From the NCBI GenBank assembly GCA_024752435.1, contig CP103025.1, positions 124,001-188,000 on the forward strand: 64,000 nucleotides of DNA, read 5' to 3'. The first letter of the stretch is position 1; every line of letters begins with the position of its first letter. The notes below the pieces were generated by a model, which ran no database searches, was not told where the DNA came from, and saw only the letters and a list, made by a program, of their open reading frames with translations. This DNA comes from Allantophomopsis cytisporea (Eukaryota; Ascomycota; Leotiomycetes; Phacidiales; Phacidiaceae). The translations under genes and the position numbers were made by a program. Positions 33,941 to 46,176 of the stretch are shown one piece after another.

Positions 33941-33980
33941 GAATAATAAGAATAATAATAATAATAATAAAATAATAAAT
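33941..33980. repeat. (AAT)n microsatellite
   Basis: About a dozen AAT units with one AAG and one frame slip. Confidence 0.85.
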
Positions 33981-36022
33981 AGAATAACAAAATCGAGTAA
34001 ATAAAACAAACCCCTCCCGCCCCCCAAATCCCTTTCCAGCAAACCCTTTCCACCTCCCCTTATTTACGCCTTCGCTGCAAGTGGTGCACTCGCCCTGAAT
34101 TCGCGTTACACCCTTCGGCAAATCCCACCCGACCTTAATCTTAGCGCTGGCAGTATCAGGGTTAGCGGCCGGCTCATCGCGTGCACAGGCGAACAGGCTG
34201 GGAGAAAAATAAGTTGAGTGAGTGTTGCTAGGAGAGTGGGAAGCTTTTCGCAGCCCTGGCTCACTCAGGTACCGTTTGAGCACGTGCGGATTGCCCCACG
34301 TGATTGGTGGTGTGAGAGGGTGTGAGGGTGTCTCACTTGAGTTGATGGAGTGTTCGTTTCCTGAGGTTTTAAGGCGAGAAGCTGGGATTGGCTTTGATTG
34401 TGATCCAGTTGATACGTGCTGAATGTGAGCTCAGGAATAGGCTTTTCTTTTTGACTCTTTGGTTGTGATAGATTGCTGGGACGATGCTTATTCTGCCGAA
34501 TATCAAATTTGGGAGTTGAGTAGGTGAGGACATTGGAATGCTTTGTTGGAGAATGACCTGACTATGAAATACACCCAAAATCAACCATGCATAATAGGAT
34601 ATCGATACGAGACACAATTTTTCTTCTTTTTGTTTTTCAGTTAAGGAAGGGGCCGTCGCTAACGAGAAAGGACTATGATAATGATTCACTGTAGAGATTT
34701 CTGTGAGAATATCAAGCACACTACTAAGTATCAGTTAAGAAGTCAGACGATAAATGCACTTTTCAAATCAAAGTGATATACACTTACTTGTTTAAAAGAG
34801 TATCTTTACAAATCTCACTAAAAGAAATGCTTCTATGTATTATAGCTACCGTTGATTGATGTTGACTATTATTCAAAGTAGATAATGGATTTGGAAATTT
34901 ACAACCATGACAGTTTTCAACTAACAATATTCAAATAAGCTATTTCTATAGAAAACTCCCTCAATACTTGTCTAAGTAATAACATAAAGGAGTGCAAGCA
35001 AGGCTGAGTGCGAACTTGTGTTACAAAGCAATTACGAAATAAAAATTGCTAAAACAATGTGTTTCAAGCTTCACTAGCTATAGCTGCGTACAAGGGGAAC
35101 GCCTATGAGGATTCTACGTACAGAATACCAGGACCAGACTATAAAAATATGCATGTGATGGGTAATATAGGTGGGATGTCCCTTTAATAAGTTTCTACGG
35201 TGAAATATTAATGCTTTATAATAAAGCCGTGTAAGATAGTGAGTTGCAGTCCCTTATGCCAACATGCTACTTCCATATAAGAGGAGAAAGATTCAAGAGA
35301 CATATTCATACTACATTTAGCTCATTTTTCTGTCTTCTTAAGTAATTGATCTACCTTGTCAATTACATCAAGCTTGCCTTTAATAAGTAGTGGGGTCTTA
35401 AAGCAGCATACACGTCTTTGTAGAGAAGGTTCAAAATGCAAAAGAGCCTAATAGCATACACCAGAGTAAGAACCCGGCATGATGCAATCTTCCCAGATAT
35501 ATTTCATGTTATTATATGTATATGAATTTCATATATTAGTATTCTACTCTTAGCGATGGTCCTCTTGATGTAGTGGATTACTTAAGGAATAAAGATCTCT
35601 GAATATAATAGAGATCATGAATATTTGATATTTCAAGCTCTCTATTCGTAACAAGTCTTGCACTGATACACCTCAACATTCTTAAGAGCCAAGTGATGCC
35701 GATGATTTGATCTACTATTGTAATCTAAGCTCTCGATCTAAAACCCAGCATTTTTCGCTGAAAGTCAGCCAACGAGATCAGATCACTCATATACCATGCC
35801 ACAAGCGACTGGATTTTTCCTCTTCAGTAAGCGACAAATGTACCTCACCCTACTCGTATTCATGTCCATCAGCGATTTCTTCAAGACTGTCTCTTAAGAT
35901 TCAAACAAATCTCGAAAGTTGTGTAACCTGAATTATCAGGTTGAAAGATTACAGGCATAAAGCGAGGCAGCAAGGCAAACAGAATATTTCGTGGCTTGCC
36001 AATTCGGCAAATTTAGCGCGCC

Positions 36023-36030
36023 TAGGGTTT
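36023..36030 (-). promoter_or_regulatory. Telobox-like motif (AAACCCTA) upstream of RPS8
   Basis: TAGGGTTT on the plus strand is AAACCCTA on the minus strand, the core bound by Tbf1-type factors at many filamentous-fungal ribosomal-protein promoters. It lies about 640 bases before the RPS8 start codon, which fits only if RPS8 has a long or spliced leader. Confidence 0.4.
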
Positions 36031-36635
36031 TGCGCACAAATCAATTTGAACTTTGTCGAGACTGCGAACTTCATTCCCACAGCGACTCCGACGACGACAA
36101 CTAACGACAATCGATTTCCCTGGTGACCATATCTTCATCAGGTCAGTAACACGATACCAACGATCCTTCTTTCTGCGGAATGCATTTCTCGATCACTGCG
36201 ATCTCTGCAACGATGTTAGAAGGTTCAATATGTCCGGGATTGGATTGGCAGAGTACACAAGGACTGTGATTTGAGGACGAAGATCTTGTATCTACGCGAT
36301 ACGACTTTGCTCAAAGACGATCACTTCTGGATATTCGAAGACGAGCTGCTCCAGATTATCGGCGTACTGTACAGGCTATGAGCTTGCAGGATGTTGAATT
36401 TTCACACGTTGCATACTTCTCGACGAACTATTCATCTCTGTCACCATCCGCATTACGAGCATAGAACCTGCAATCGACTTCCTTCAACCTCAACTTCCGC
36501 CTCGAGACATCCAATGGTACTATCCAGGATGTGAGCTCTGGGTACGCTGAGGAAGATGGAAAGAGATTGCCGAATATGTCAACAGACTCGCACATCGCAG
36601 TTTTCATTTTGTTATTCACATTGCATGAGATCAAG

Positions 36636-36657
36636 GCTAATACATTATCATATACAG
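36636..36657 (+). promoter_or_regulatory. Possible 3' end of a 5'-UTR intron of RPS8
   Basis: A GCTAATA branch-like site followed by a pyrimidine/AT stretch and TACAG ends eleven bases before the RPS8 ATG. The donor is not certain; a GTACGC near 36541 is one candidate. If real, the distant telobox would be close to the transcript start. Confidence 0.35.
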
Positions 36658-36668
36658 AATAATCGAAA

Positions 36669-37338
36669 ATGGGTATCTCTCGTGACTCCAGACACAAGCG
36701 CTCCGCCTCTGGCGCCAAGCGTTCTCATTACCGTGCGTAGTAGATTGCCCGTATGACTCTTTTGCATACGTTCTAACCTGTCGTTTACAGGAAAGAAGCG
36801 CGCTTTCGAAGCCGGTCGTCAGCCAGCCAACACCCGTATTGGTACCAAGCGCATCCATCTCGTCCGTACCCGTGGTGGTAACCGCAAGTTCCGTGCTCTC
36901 CGTCTCGAGTCCGGTAACTTCTCCTGGGGATCTGAGGGTATCGCCCGCAAGGTCCGTGTGATCGTTGTCGCCTTCCATCCATCCAACAACGAGTTGGTCC
37001 GTACCAACACCCTCACTCGCTCCGCCGTCGTCCAGGTCGATGCCGCTCCATTCCGTCAATGGTACGAGGCTCACTACGGTGCCAACCTCGGACGTAGACG
37101 TCAACAGAAGGCTGGCCAGGAGGTCACCGAGCCAGAGAAGAAGTCCAAGTCCGTCGAGAAGAAGCACGCCGAGAGATTCGCTGCCCAGGGTAAGGTTGAG
37201 TCCGCTCTTGAGAAGCAGTTCGAGGCCGGTCGTCTCTACGCCGTTGTCTCTTCCAGACCAGGTCAATCCGGCCGTGTCGATGGTTACATCTTGGAGGGTG
37301 AGGAGCTTGCTTTCTACCAGCGCCAGCTCAGAAAGTAA
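36669..37338 (+). CDS. RPS8: 40S ribosomal protein S8 (eS8)
   Basis: Two exons: 36669-36732 and 36791-37338, giving 203 aa, the usual length of the family. The protein starts MGISRDSRHKRSASGAKRSHYRKKRAFEAGR, the diagnostic eS8 N-terminus. The RIGTKRIHLVRTRGGNRKFRALRL core follows, and it ends EELAFYQRQLRK. The donor is GTGCGT, splitting an Arg codon as C|GA; the nearby GC-type site would shift the frame and is rejected. Codon use is highly biased. It is a structural protein of the 40S subunit. Its upstream region carries a telobox-like motif, and the intron close to the start is typical of fungal ribosomal-protein genes. Confidence 0.97.
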
Positions 37339-39190
37339 ACGTGTCTTTCGTTGAAAATCTCTTTCGGAAATGGGCGTGTACTTTGTGGATGGGAATCATG
37401 GCATGATCGTTTTACTTGCAAGTTGCTTATTGAAAAGGACATGCATGGGGCATGTCGTGGGTTAAGGAATAAAAGAATACCACCACTTACATTTCCGATT
37501 GTGATGATTTATGGTGAGATTGAAGTGAGATTGTGTGTGATTCCATTGTGATGTTATTGTTGATTCCCATACACTCCACATTGTTAGTCTTGACATTGCC
37601 ATTCCTATCTATGCCTTAGCGTGTTGGCTTACCTTGAGCACTCGAGTTGATCAGACGTTGTATGCCTAAATTCACATCTTTGTGCATAACGCTGTCAAGT
37701 ATTGGGCGCCTTCATGCTCGAGGTGCGTACGTTCCATAGACTTGGACAAGAAAGCAGGTAGAAATCTCTGAGCCTCGCAGCATCTGCATTCTGATTGGTG
37801 ATGATTTCTGTTAAGCCACCAACAGTGCACTGCAATTTTCGTGTAGACGAAGAGAGTGTTTGTCAGGCAGTGGTGTCATTGGTCAGCTTAGTCTTGGCTC
37901 TCGGTTCGTAAGGTAAGTCATGCGTGTTACTGGGCTTACCGGATTGCACAAGGGTAGTTTGCACAAGGCCGATTGCACTGCAATTTTAGCGTAAATGGAG
38001 TGGAAGAATTGTCACAGTCATCTGGGGCGGACTCATGTATGACAAAAGCCTGATCTGACTGCATTTCGTTGCAGATATAAGAGGGAGTTATGAAGTCTGT
38101 CAACCAGCGTCTAGGACTCGTGGCCAATGCTCGGAAGTCAAGAGCTTGGAAGGCAGTGTTCTCATTTGATTGGATTATCTCAGTGAGATATGATTAATCT
38201 GTATGAAGATTCAATGGTGACGAATACCACAATAATTGTGAGGATTGAGTGATGACGTGGATTCGGGAATATCTGGAAGTTTGTGTGTAGACATGTACTG
38301 CCATAATTGTATCTATTTGGTTTACCTTTGTTGACCATGAGAAGAGATAGGAAGTTCTCACAAAATACGTATATATACTCTACGGGTAACTAAGAGATAA
38401 TCGAGTGAATTAGACTGCTGGTAGTATCACGCTGCGTCAATCCGCAAGTGATGCTAAGTAATATCTATAGCCCAGATTACACTCAAGTCATCTACTCTAC
38501 GATGCCTTCAACTCTTGGGTAACAGTCATGCGAGTCGGAGTCCTGCTTTAAGAATTTCTGTTTCTCTTCCTATAAAAGAAATGATACTCCCCTTTCTCTT
38601 CCTGCCAAAGAGAACATCATCAGCTTATAATGCAAAGCCTAGAAGTATAAACCCTCTCAAATCCGTTTTTCTCTAACTAGCAACGTGACATATTTGTCAG
38701 TGATGAATAGCGTGAACAAGAAGTGGGAGAATGATGCGGGTCATGAGGATTCTGGTGGAAGTTCTATCAGCGCTGTCAAGACGTGATGTTGTTTCTCACA
38801 ACTCGTCTTCGCGTGATGAACGATACACGACGTTGTCCGGCCAGACTTGTAATGACCGTGGACCGAGGCCTCGGTCATATTTCAAGCACCGAATCGGAAT
38901 TTTCGGGCGCTAGATGGTGATTTAGTCTACCAGGCCGATGCCATCTACCGCCAGCCTCAAGCGTTGATCGGCCGGCGCAATATCGGGAAAGTAGATACCT
39001 CAATATCGTCATCGAAGTCGGGACATAAGTCTAACAGCAATGGAAACCAAAATCTATAAAACACCTTCTCATAACTAGATTCGGATACAAATTCACTCAA
39101 TTACCACAGGGTTATCAAACCAAATCTTCCATCATTTCCATAATACCCAGTTCCTCCAATTGTCAAATCTTAAAAGCACTCGACAGCCCT
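37339..39190. other. Intergenic region, no gene recognised
   Basis: This holds the RPS8 3' UTR and the promoter of the DUF3237 gene. Open frames are short and lack good starts. A perfect 16-bp palindrome at 38861-38876 is listed separately. The 39.05-39.19 kb part is CA/TC-rich leader. Confidence 0.55.
38861..38876. promoter_or_regulatory. 16-bp perfect palindrome with CCG-N6-CGG
   Basis: GACCGAGGCCTCGGTC is self-complementary and contains everted CCG and CGG triplets six bases apart, the type of half-site arrangement bound by dimeric Zn2Cys6 regulators. A second ATGACCG lies just upstream. It sits about 315 bases before the DUF3237 gene. Confidence 0.45.
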
Positions 39191-39851
39191 ATGTCTCCCC
39201 CAGCCCCAGGAACGATCGAGAAGCCTCATGCAATCTCAACACTCACAAACACCCAATGGAGCAAGCCAGAATACACCCTTCCCCTCCCATCTCTCCAATT
39301 TCTCTTCCACCTCGAATGTGACATGGACTCATTCCGCCATATCGGCCCAGGACCACATGGAGACCGCAGCACAGTGATATTTAAGACGGGGCGATTCGAA
39401 GGTCCACTATTACGCGGGGAGATCCTACCCGGCGGTGGAGGTGCGTGAACATCACTCCTGCCAAACTATTCTTCATCTCTCAACAGAAATCTTCAATACT
39501 TTGGCAGTAATGCAGACCCGTGATGAGAAAGCTAACACGGCGAGTATAGACTGGGAGATCGTCCGCGACCATGGCACCCAACAAACAGCCCACTTGGACA
39601 CGCGGTATAATCTGCTCACGCACGACGGCGCTACCATCTACCTTCAGACGACGGGAACACGCACAGGCGAGAAGTCTGTACTAGAGGCTCTGGGCGAGGG
39701 GAAGATCGGACCTGATCAGTATAGGATGCGGCTCCACTTGACTTTTGAGACGGGCGATGAGCGGTATAGTTGGTTGAATAGCGGGGTTTTTATGGCGAGT
39801 AGTGGGCGGGTTGGAGACCAGGTTATTTATGATGCTTATCAGATTCTCTGA
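39191..39851 (+). CDS. DUF3237 family protein
   Basis: Two exons: 39191-39440 and 39550-39851, giving 183 aa. The intron (GTGCGT donor, GCTAACACGG branch, ATAG acceptor) joins ...LPGGGG to DWEIVRDHGTQ. The protein begins MSPPAPGTIEKPHA, and residues 28-180 match the small beta-barrel DUF3237 fold. Hallmarks are the early PLPSLQFLFHLECDM strand, the GRFEGPLLRGEILPGGG turn, and TAHLDTRYNLLTHDGATIYLQTTGTRTG. It ends with the SWLNSGVFMASSGR and VIYDAYQIL strands. Members are small cytosolic proteins found in bacteria and fungi, often near catabolic or secondary-metabolism genes. The function is not established. No signal peptide or membrane segment is present. The frame reading through the intron (from 39435) is a shadow. 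Confidence 0.85.
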
Positions 39852-41191
39852 GTGGTGTTCGAGAGTGTGATTAGACGTAAAAGCTTGAAGATGGGGAATT
39901 GCTGATTGTGTGGGCTTGGAGCTTGGGTTTGATAGACTGAATTAGAGATCTTTACAGCATTGGAACAACAATCGTCCTTCACCTCAGAGCTCCTTTACGG
40001 CTGATGTTCGCAAGTGCTAAGGGTACCACATCTCTGTAATCACTGTCAACATGACTGGTGCGTATCATCACAACGAAAACACGGATATGAAAAGGCTGAG
40101 GAGACCGAAAGTGAGAGTGGCTATTGCTCACACTCACATCTCTGTACTCACATAGCAGTCAGAACCTCCATATGGGTCAGGGCAGCTAGACCTCTGATAC
40201 AAGTCTCCTTTAACTGCCAGAGTAGGGGCGAGAAAGACACGTCATCGAGGGGTTGCAAGTTCGACCTCGCAACCAAGCCAAGGGAGATTCAGATAAAATA
40301 CCTTCGTGGAGGTTCTGGTGCCAAGGGTAGTAAGGAACAGCGCACCTTAAAAATACCCCAAGTACTGAAAGCTCTGTACTCCTTTTACAATTCTATTTCA
40401 CCATCTTCATACTTGCTTCTCCTGCGTGCATTCTTTTTGTAAGTTGTTTTTTTGTCTATGTGCAATGAAAACAGATTAAAGGCAGTGCTGAGTGAGATGA
40501 TAATTGCATTTGCGATAGCCACTCAGAAATTGAGCGACGCCTGAACCTCTAATTTCGTCATGGGCAGCTCTCTTGAATTAGCACAAGTATTTGTGAGCTT
40601 CATAAATATATAAGCCTAGTTGTGGGTGGTGCTTAGAATTTCGAGCAAAGTAATGACTTAGGCTTGGTGGTGACATGGTGCGTTGTGACGATGTTTCCCA
40701 TAAGTGAGTAACATCTGAGAAGAGGAGTAGCACAAGCGTCTATATATTTTCAAGACTCTCATGTGCGAGCAAAAGCCTATATTATTGTGGAACACATATA
40801 GGCAGAAGGCTCTATGCTTGGAGCTCCTTTGGCTTCATGTTACTCATACAGATGATGATGACAGTGCGAATGATGTTGACTCAAATGATAATGGCGCTGG
40901 AGATGTGAAGCTATTGGAGATATTGATCTGCAAATGCAATCTCAAACAACATGGGTATTGAAAAGGGTTTCTGCTTGGTTAATCAATTTCAATTCTTTGT
41001 GTATCTATGATCATATATATAGCCATCCAAGAAGCCGAAGACTCATGCAATAAATAAATAAAACGAGTTTGAGTATGCGAATCCAGCCGTCCAAAATTCA
41101 AATTACAAGATGTATTCAAGCAAACCATCTACTAGATCAAACCAACAAGTCAAACTCAACACGAACACAAACCTCACCCCAGCCTATAACT
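39852..41191. other. Convergent spacer, no gene recognised
   Basis: This lies between the DUF3237 gene (+) and the MFS transporter (-). A GGTTGC...GCAACC hairpin with a TTCGA loop at about 40253-40276 resembles part of a tRNA arm but has no cloverleaf around it. Other frames are not gene-like. Confidence 0.55.
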
Positions 41192-42937
41192 TTACAAGAT
41201 ATACCTAAACGCCGGATGTTCATCCCCCAACTTAGCCACCCTATCCTCACCAAGCCCCAACTTTTTATCCTCCCTCCCTTCAGCCCTGCGCTTGTTCCCA
41301 ATAAACAGGCACACAAACATGATAGTAGCAGCCACAATACTCACAATAGTAAGTACCAAACCAGTAATAAAACCTGTGGGATATTTCGGGGCCTCAGTAG
41401 TAATAAAGACATTACTAGAAACCAAATTACCACAATTGCCAAGAGAGATCATGAAGCCAGTAGCGAAAGCACTGCGCGCGTTGCCGCCCATGTTGTTGTT
41501 GAGCCAGACGACCAGCAGCGGCATCTGGATGTACGTGCCGCTGGCAATGGCGAACAGGCCGAAGTACTTGGCGGGGACCGAGGCCGGCTGCGCGAGCTCA
41601 ATGGCCCAGCCGACGAGGGCGATGGAAGCACCTATGAGGAGGAAGCCGTAGCGGTGTTTGAGCTTGTCCGAGACGAAGGCTGAGAGGTTCGTGCAAACTA
41701 AGGCGACGATGTAGACGGGGATGGAGTGGACTTGGGCCTCGCGAGAGGTATAGCCTAGCTGTTTTAGGATTGTTGGCTGAAAGGAGACGATGGAGGAGGC
41801 TGCGTTGTCGGCGCCAAAGTAGGCCAGCATACTGTAATGGGGGTTAGTTGCTTGTGAGGATGAAGTGGCAGGCGAAGCAGGCTTACCCAAGCCAGATCTT
41901 GTAGTCTATCAGGCAGCTTTTCATGATGGTCCAGTCGTAATGGTCTGGGCGGGAGGGACCTTGGTCGTCGGCTAGCATGGCAAGGAGGTATTCCTTCTCC
42001 TCCGGCTTAAGGAATGTCGATTCCTCGGGGTAGGATGGGATGCAGAAGAAGCCAATAATGGTAGTGACAACAGTGATCATGCCTTCGATGAGGAAGATCC
42101 TGATTATATTAGCTTGGTGAATATTTATCTGGGGTAGATAACGTACCATCTCCATCCTGAATAGCCTCCGGCGCCATCCAAGTTCACGATAGCGAAGGCG
42201 AGGAGCTATGTTCATTAGACATGGTATTGTTGTTTCTCATACTTGAAGAACTTACACCACTGAAAGCACCAGCTAGAAGGGCAGAGCTGAAGAATAGAGC
42301 ATATCTTTGCATGAAAGCTGTACGTCTGTAGTAACGACCAATAAGGAACGCGCAGCCTGCAAGTCATCAGTTCCTGCATGTAGAACGTGCAAAATACTCA
42401 TACCTGGAACAAAGCCAGCTTCGAAAGCCCCCATCAAGAACCTACAAGCCAATACACCTTCGTAGGTCTTTGTTACCCCAAGACCAATTGTGCACATAGC
42501 TATGGTAAATTTAGTTTCATTCAAGGAGGAGGAGGAGGAGCTATGTACTTACCCCAGCAGAACATAAGAGTACTCAAATATGTCGATGGCTTGACGAAAT
42601 TCTTTTTCATCAACATATTGCTTGGAATTCCAAGCACGATGTATGGAATATTCAAGATCCATAGGGCCTCATTGTAACCAGTATTTCCCATGTGCAATTC
42701 CGAAGTCATTCCTTGGATCTTAGCATTTGCGATATTGGTACGATCGATGAAGGTGATGAGAAAAAGTCCGACAAGCGGAGGAAGAAGCTTGAAGTCGCAT
42801 TTCCATCTTATTCTGCGCTCAAGAGCCTTGTCTTTGACGAACTCATTAAGGCCCAGTTCGCTGACTGAAGGCTCGCGACCCTTCTCAATCGTAGTATCGC
42901 TGGAAGAAGTTCCTACAGGTACCTTTTCTGTCGGCAT
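41192..42937 (-). CDS. MFS transporter, allantoate-permease/anion:cation symporter type
   Basis: Six exons on the minus strand: 42937-42553, 42499-42404, 42356-42256, 42205-42147, 42099-41887 and 41831-41192, giving 497 aa. The frame is continuous across all five short introns. The N-terminus is cytosolic (about 50 aa). TM1 is LLPPLVGLFLITFIDRTNIANAKIQGM, with the D-R-x-N-I-x-N-A pattern of the Dal5/ACS family. The family loop after TM2-TM3 reads CRFLMGAFEAGFVPG. TM5-TM6 end at the W-R-W-I-F-L-I-E-G block, followed by the long central loop IPSYPEESTFLKPEEKEYLL. Six more TM segments and a short charged tail (KRRAEGREDKK) follow. Typical substrates are organic anions such as allantoate, nicotinate, biotin or pantothenate. 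The specific substrate cannot be read from the sequence. Function at the plasma membrane is expected. Confidence 0.9.
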
Positions 42938-44906
42938 GGTTTCTCAATTGACGAAGAACGATGAGAACAGCTGATAGAATGTCCAAGTAGGAGGTGATAT
43001 GATGATGCCCGACACTTGAAGGTACGGTAGGACAGAAGTTACAACGAAATTGTCTGGATCAAAATATGAAAGGAAACATAGATGCAACTGGAATTACACG
43101 TAGGAAGCAGCCATTTCACTGATAGATAACATCAGCATCACCTTCGGTTCATGCAGGCGTACGCAGAAGGTTCTAACAAGCTCGAGGTATCTCGGACATT
43201 GTTATGCAAATGGAAGCATCGAGTGGCCAAATCTCTTGCTGATTAACCCAATCGGACATTAGGACTCTTGAGAACTAGATTTTTCCAACATCACTTACTA
43301 TTCCTCCTCCACAGATACATGGGAGGATCGCTTCAAGAGACCCTTAGATGTGTCTGAGATGCAGTTGGCAATCCATTTAGTGTGCAGAACAAGCTTCTTT
43401 GTCCCACTCCTATTGATGGAGCTCATGATTTGCCATCTGTGTCTTTCGGATACAAGGAAAACCTACCTGGTGCGTATCAAGTACAGTAGTAGTACTGGAT
43501 ACCTGCGAGACCTCCCGTGTCCAGGCCGCATAAGTCTAGTGGGGAGCATGCGAGTTCGGTTGCCATGTACAGGGTACTTTGACAGCAGCCGATCGTCCAC
43601 CACCACATATTAGGAAGGCAAGGGCCGGTGAAGAGACAAGGGAGAATGGAATTTTGCAATTCTTCCAAATGAAAAATAAAAATTGAGGTGATGCAGAGCT
43701 GTGTTACTGTTGTGTTGAGCAACCTAATGCTTTTTCAGACGTGCTTGAAACGGATAGCTACATGTACGAGGTAATACGAAACAAGAGACATGTGTTCTGC
43801 ACTGTGCTACGAACTCAACTGTTGTTTCGTGCAGTAGTAGTAGCAGCGGAGTACAGAGTTCTCAAGCAAATGATCCTGAGGGGTAGCTTTTACCCGGTGT
43901 TAAATTTGACTTGCGAGATTTCCGTCAGAATGGTGATGAGTAGTATTCGCGTCAAGATGTGTAAATGGCGGTGGAGACAAGCTCGGTAGGTTGAACAGAA
44001 TTCCAACCCCATCCATGCAGAAATCCAACAATACTCCGGACCGTGTACTCTATTTGTACCCACCACAAAGAAGATGCCCGGGATTTACCATACGACTGGG
44101 ATTTGAAAGTACCATCAGGCCATCTGCCTCGTAGGTAACGAAGGTAGGTCTTTTCTTGACTTGGAATTGCTTGCATCCTGTGTTCGCGCAGAGGTCTGTG
44201 TTGTACGTACGATTGACTGTACATTGAAGATGTTTTTGGAAAAGCTTGCGGCATAGACGGGGCTGAGAATACTTGCCAACTAACAAAATGTGACACTAAC
44301 GTCTCGTGCCTTGTAGAAAAAGAAAACATCCTCTGGTTGATAGACCAACATCTGCAGATACACGTACCAAGCACTCCATAGCCAGTGTCATTTCGCTGAA
44401 AGGCCGTTTGAGTCGCACACTCGCACGCCACTGTTCCATAGGAGAGAGTATGAAGTAAGGTAGAATTCAACTCCGCTGAAGCTTGGTCTTTGGTTATGAA
44501 ATGTCTCAAAAGTATCAGAAGACTCATCATATGTCCGAATCAAACTGCTGACGATACTCTTACCTTTCCTTCAACTTAGTCGTAAGTTATAAAGTTTCGT
44601 CCCGTCAGAGCTTAAGGCATAATGCAATGCTTTGTGTTTTTGACTCTGGGGTTTAGTGCCAAGCTGAGTAGCATAGCGGATCCTTCGTAGCTCAAAGATT
44701 ACGAAGGAAGCCTTTGCTGGGTATTTGCTTGTATTGTAAGGAAGAATCCGGGGCAGATGATCAGAGGACGATTGAGTTTGGACCGTTCGAAGCCGTCGGT
44801 GCAGATGCAGCTGGATGAAAAGATAAGAGAGTAAGAATGAGCTTGAAAATAACTGAAAGATGAAGAGGAAGAGCGGATGAATGATTGAGTGAGGGAATGA
44901 GTAAGT

Positions 44907-44928
44907 GAATGAATGAATGAATGAATGA
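44907..44928. repeat. (GAAT)n microsatellite
   Basis: About five GAAT units within a longer GA/AT-rich run. Confidence 0.8.
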
Positions 44929-46128
44929 GCCATGTGGTGGAAATAGAGTGTGGTGTAGTGAGATACTTAGTGACGTGCCGAACCACGCGTCGGCCTTGGG
45001 AGAGCTGATTGCACTAATGCTTATTACTTAGGTTCGGTCGAGTCCCTTACCGGCGCTGACTACCTTACCTGACGACATTACCTCTCTCTCGATCAATCTG
45101 GAGAGCAAAAGCCGGCGACCAACATGTACGAAGTAGTGAGAAACAGATCATCGTGATCAATCTGGAATGACGATGTTGGAGACACGATTCGATTTCCTTC
45201 ACTGATGAGATAAGACGAGACTTAATAACAACACCGAGGATGTCAGTTGACTTTGTCCGTCATTTAGGCTTCTCTGTTATTTATGTTATCTATGTCATCT
45301 GCATCACCTGCATTTCAAACTGTATTCGAATGCCGATGGTTCAATAATTAACAACGGAAACAAAATACGAGAACGAAAATGAGAACGAAAACGGGGAACG
45401 GGATGGAAAAGACGAGGAAAGAGAAGGTAAAGAACGCGCAAAACCAATACCAATATCAATATCAATGGCAATGGCAATAGGACTATATTAGCTGCATCTC
45501 GTATGCGATGCAAAGAATGTACAGAGAAGTTTGTTCGCTCACACCGTCGGTGAGTACTCTCCTCCACGTTCCACGGCTGCTTGCACTTTCTCATATACTT
45601 TTTCATGCCACACCACATACCAGATCAAGAGACAGGCATCACCAATTACTTCATATATTCATTGATCGTTAATTTGACTTTGTTTCCAACACTCACGCCA
45701 CTGTATCTATCGTTTTTCATTACTGTTCTCGCTTCTACTCACGACCTCGCAGTTGCAGCATGCCAACATCTAATACCAACAAAATCGGATTCCCATTATT
45801 TACAGCAATGATGGGGTAGATTCTGGTATGCATCGTACCCTGTAGGGTTAGATGGGGCTTCCTCAAGGGTCTCCATTCAAACTGGTACACAGTATGTATA
45901 TGCAGCACAAATCATGAACATGAAAGAGCATATTATTGGTGCATGAATATTATGGATGATGGGGGAACAAGATACTGTACTCGTATGTGCTTCTCCATAC
46001 ATGGCACGTGCGACGTAGCCAGGTAAAAGTAGATGGTGTTACAATAACGACAGGCTGAGCCCGCGGGATGGCAGGGGACAAGGGCAAGAGGGACAACGGG
46101 TGATGAGCGGAGCGTAGGCCCGAGGAAA

Positions 46129-46176
46129 AGGATCAAGGATCATGGATCAAGGATCAAGGATCAAGGATCAAGGATC
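46129..46176. repeat. Heptamer tandem repeat (GGATCAA)n
   Basis: Seven GGATCAA-type units in tandem; one reads GGATCAT. Each carries a GATC site. Confidence 0.9.

Larger units (their letters stand above)
32316..36668. other. 4.3-kb gene-poor region between the DOCK and RPS8 promoters
   Basis: Both flanking genes point away from this region. 32.3-33.1 kb holds the DOCK promoter with dinucleotide repeats. 33.1-34.4 kb has short repeats and no clear gene. 34.72-35.66 kb is AT-rich, stop-dense and repeat-remnant-like. 35.7-36.67 kb is probably the promoter and long leader of RPS8. A short minus-strand frame near 34.0-34.2 kb follows an acceptor-like TTTTTCTCCCAG but cannot be joined to an upstream exon. 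Confidence 0.5.

Noticed and set aside
33915..34283. 122-codon minus-strand frame with a CxxC and an acceptor-like site at its start
   Set aside because: Ends in an Ile run derived from the AAT microsatellite and no upstream exon can be found.
36250..36470. About 70 open codons upstream of RPS8 that look protein-like
   Set aside because: No ATG in a usable position and no splice partner; a run of this length is expected by chance in a 4-kb spacer.
36733..36736. GC-type donor after the full CGT codon in RPS8
   Set aside because: It would shift the frame; the GT one codon position earlier gives the conserved HYRKKRAFEAGR sequence.
40253..40276. tRNA-like GGTTGC...TTCGA...GCAACC hairpin
   Set aside because: No acceptor, D-arm or anticodon arm can be folded around it and the B-box spacing is wrong.
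42251..42256. Alternative donor one codon earlier (GTGTAAG) for MFS intron 3
   Set aside because: It breaks the frame of exon 4; the GTAAGT site gives AFSGLLAFAIVN, as expected for the family.
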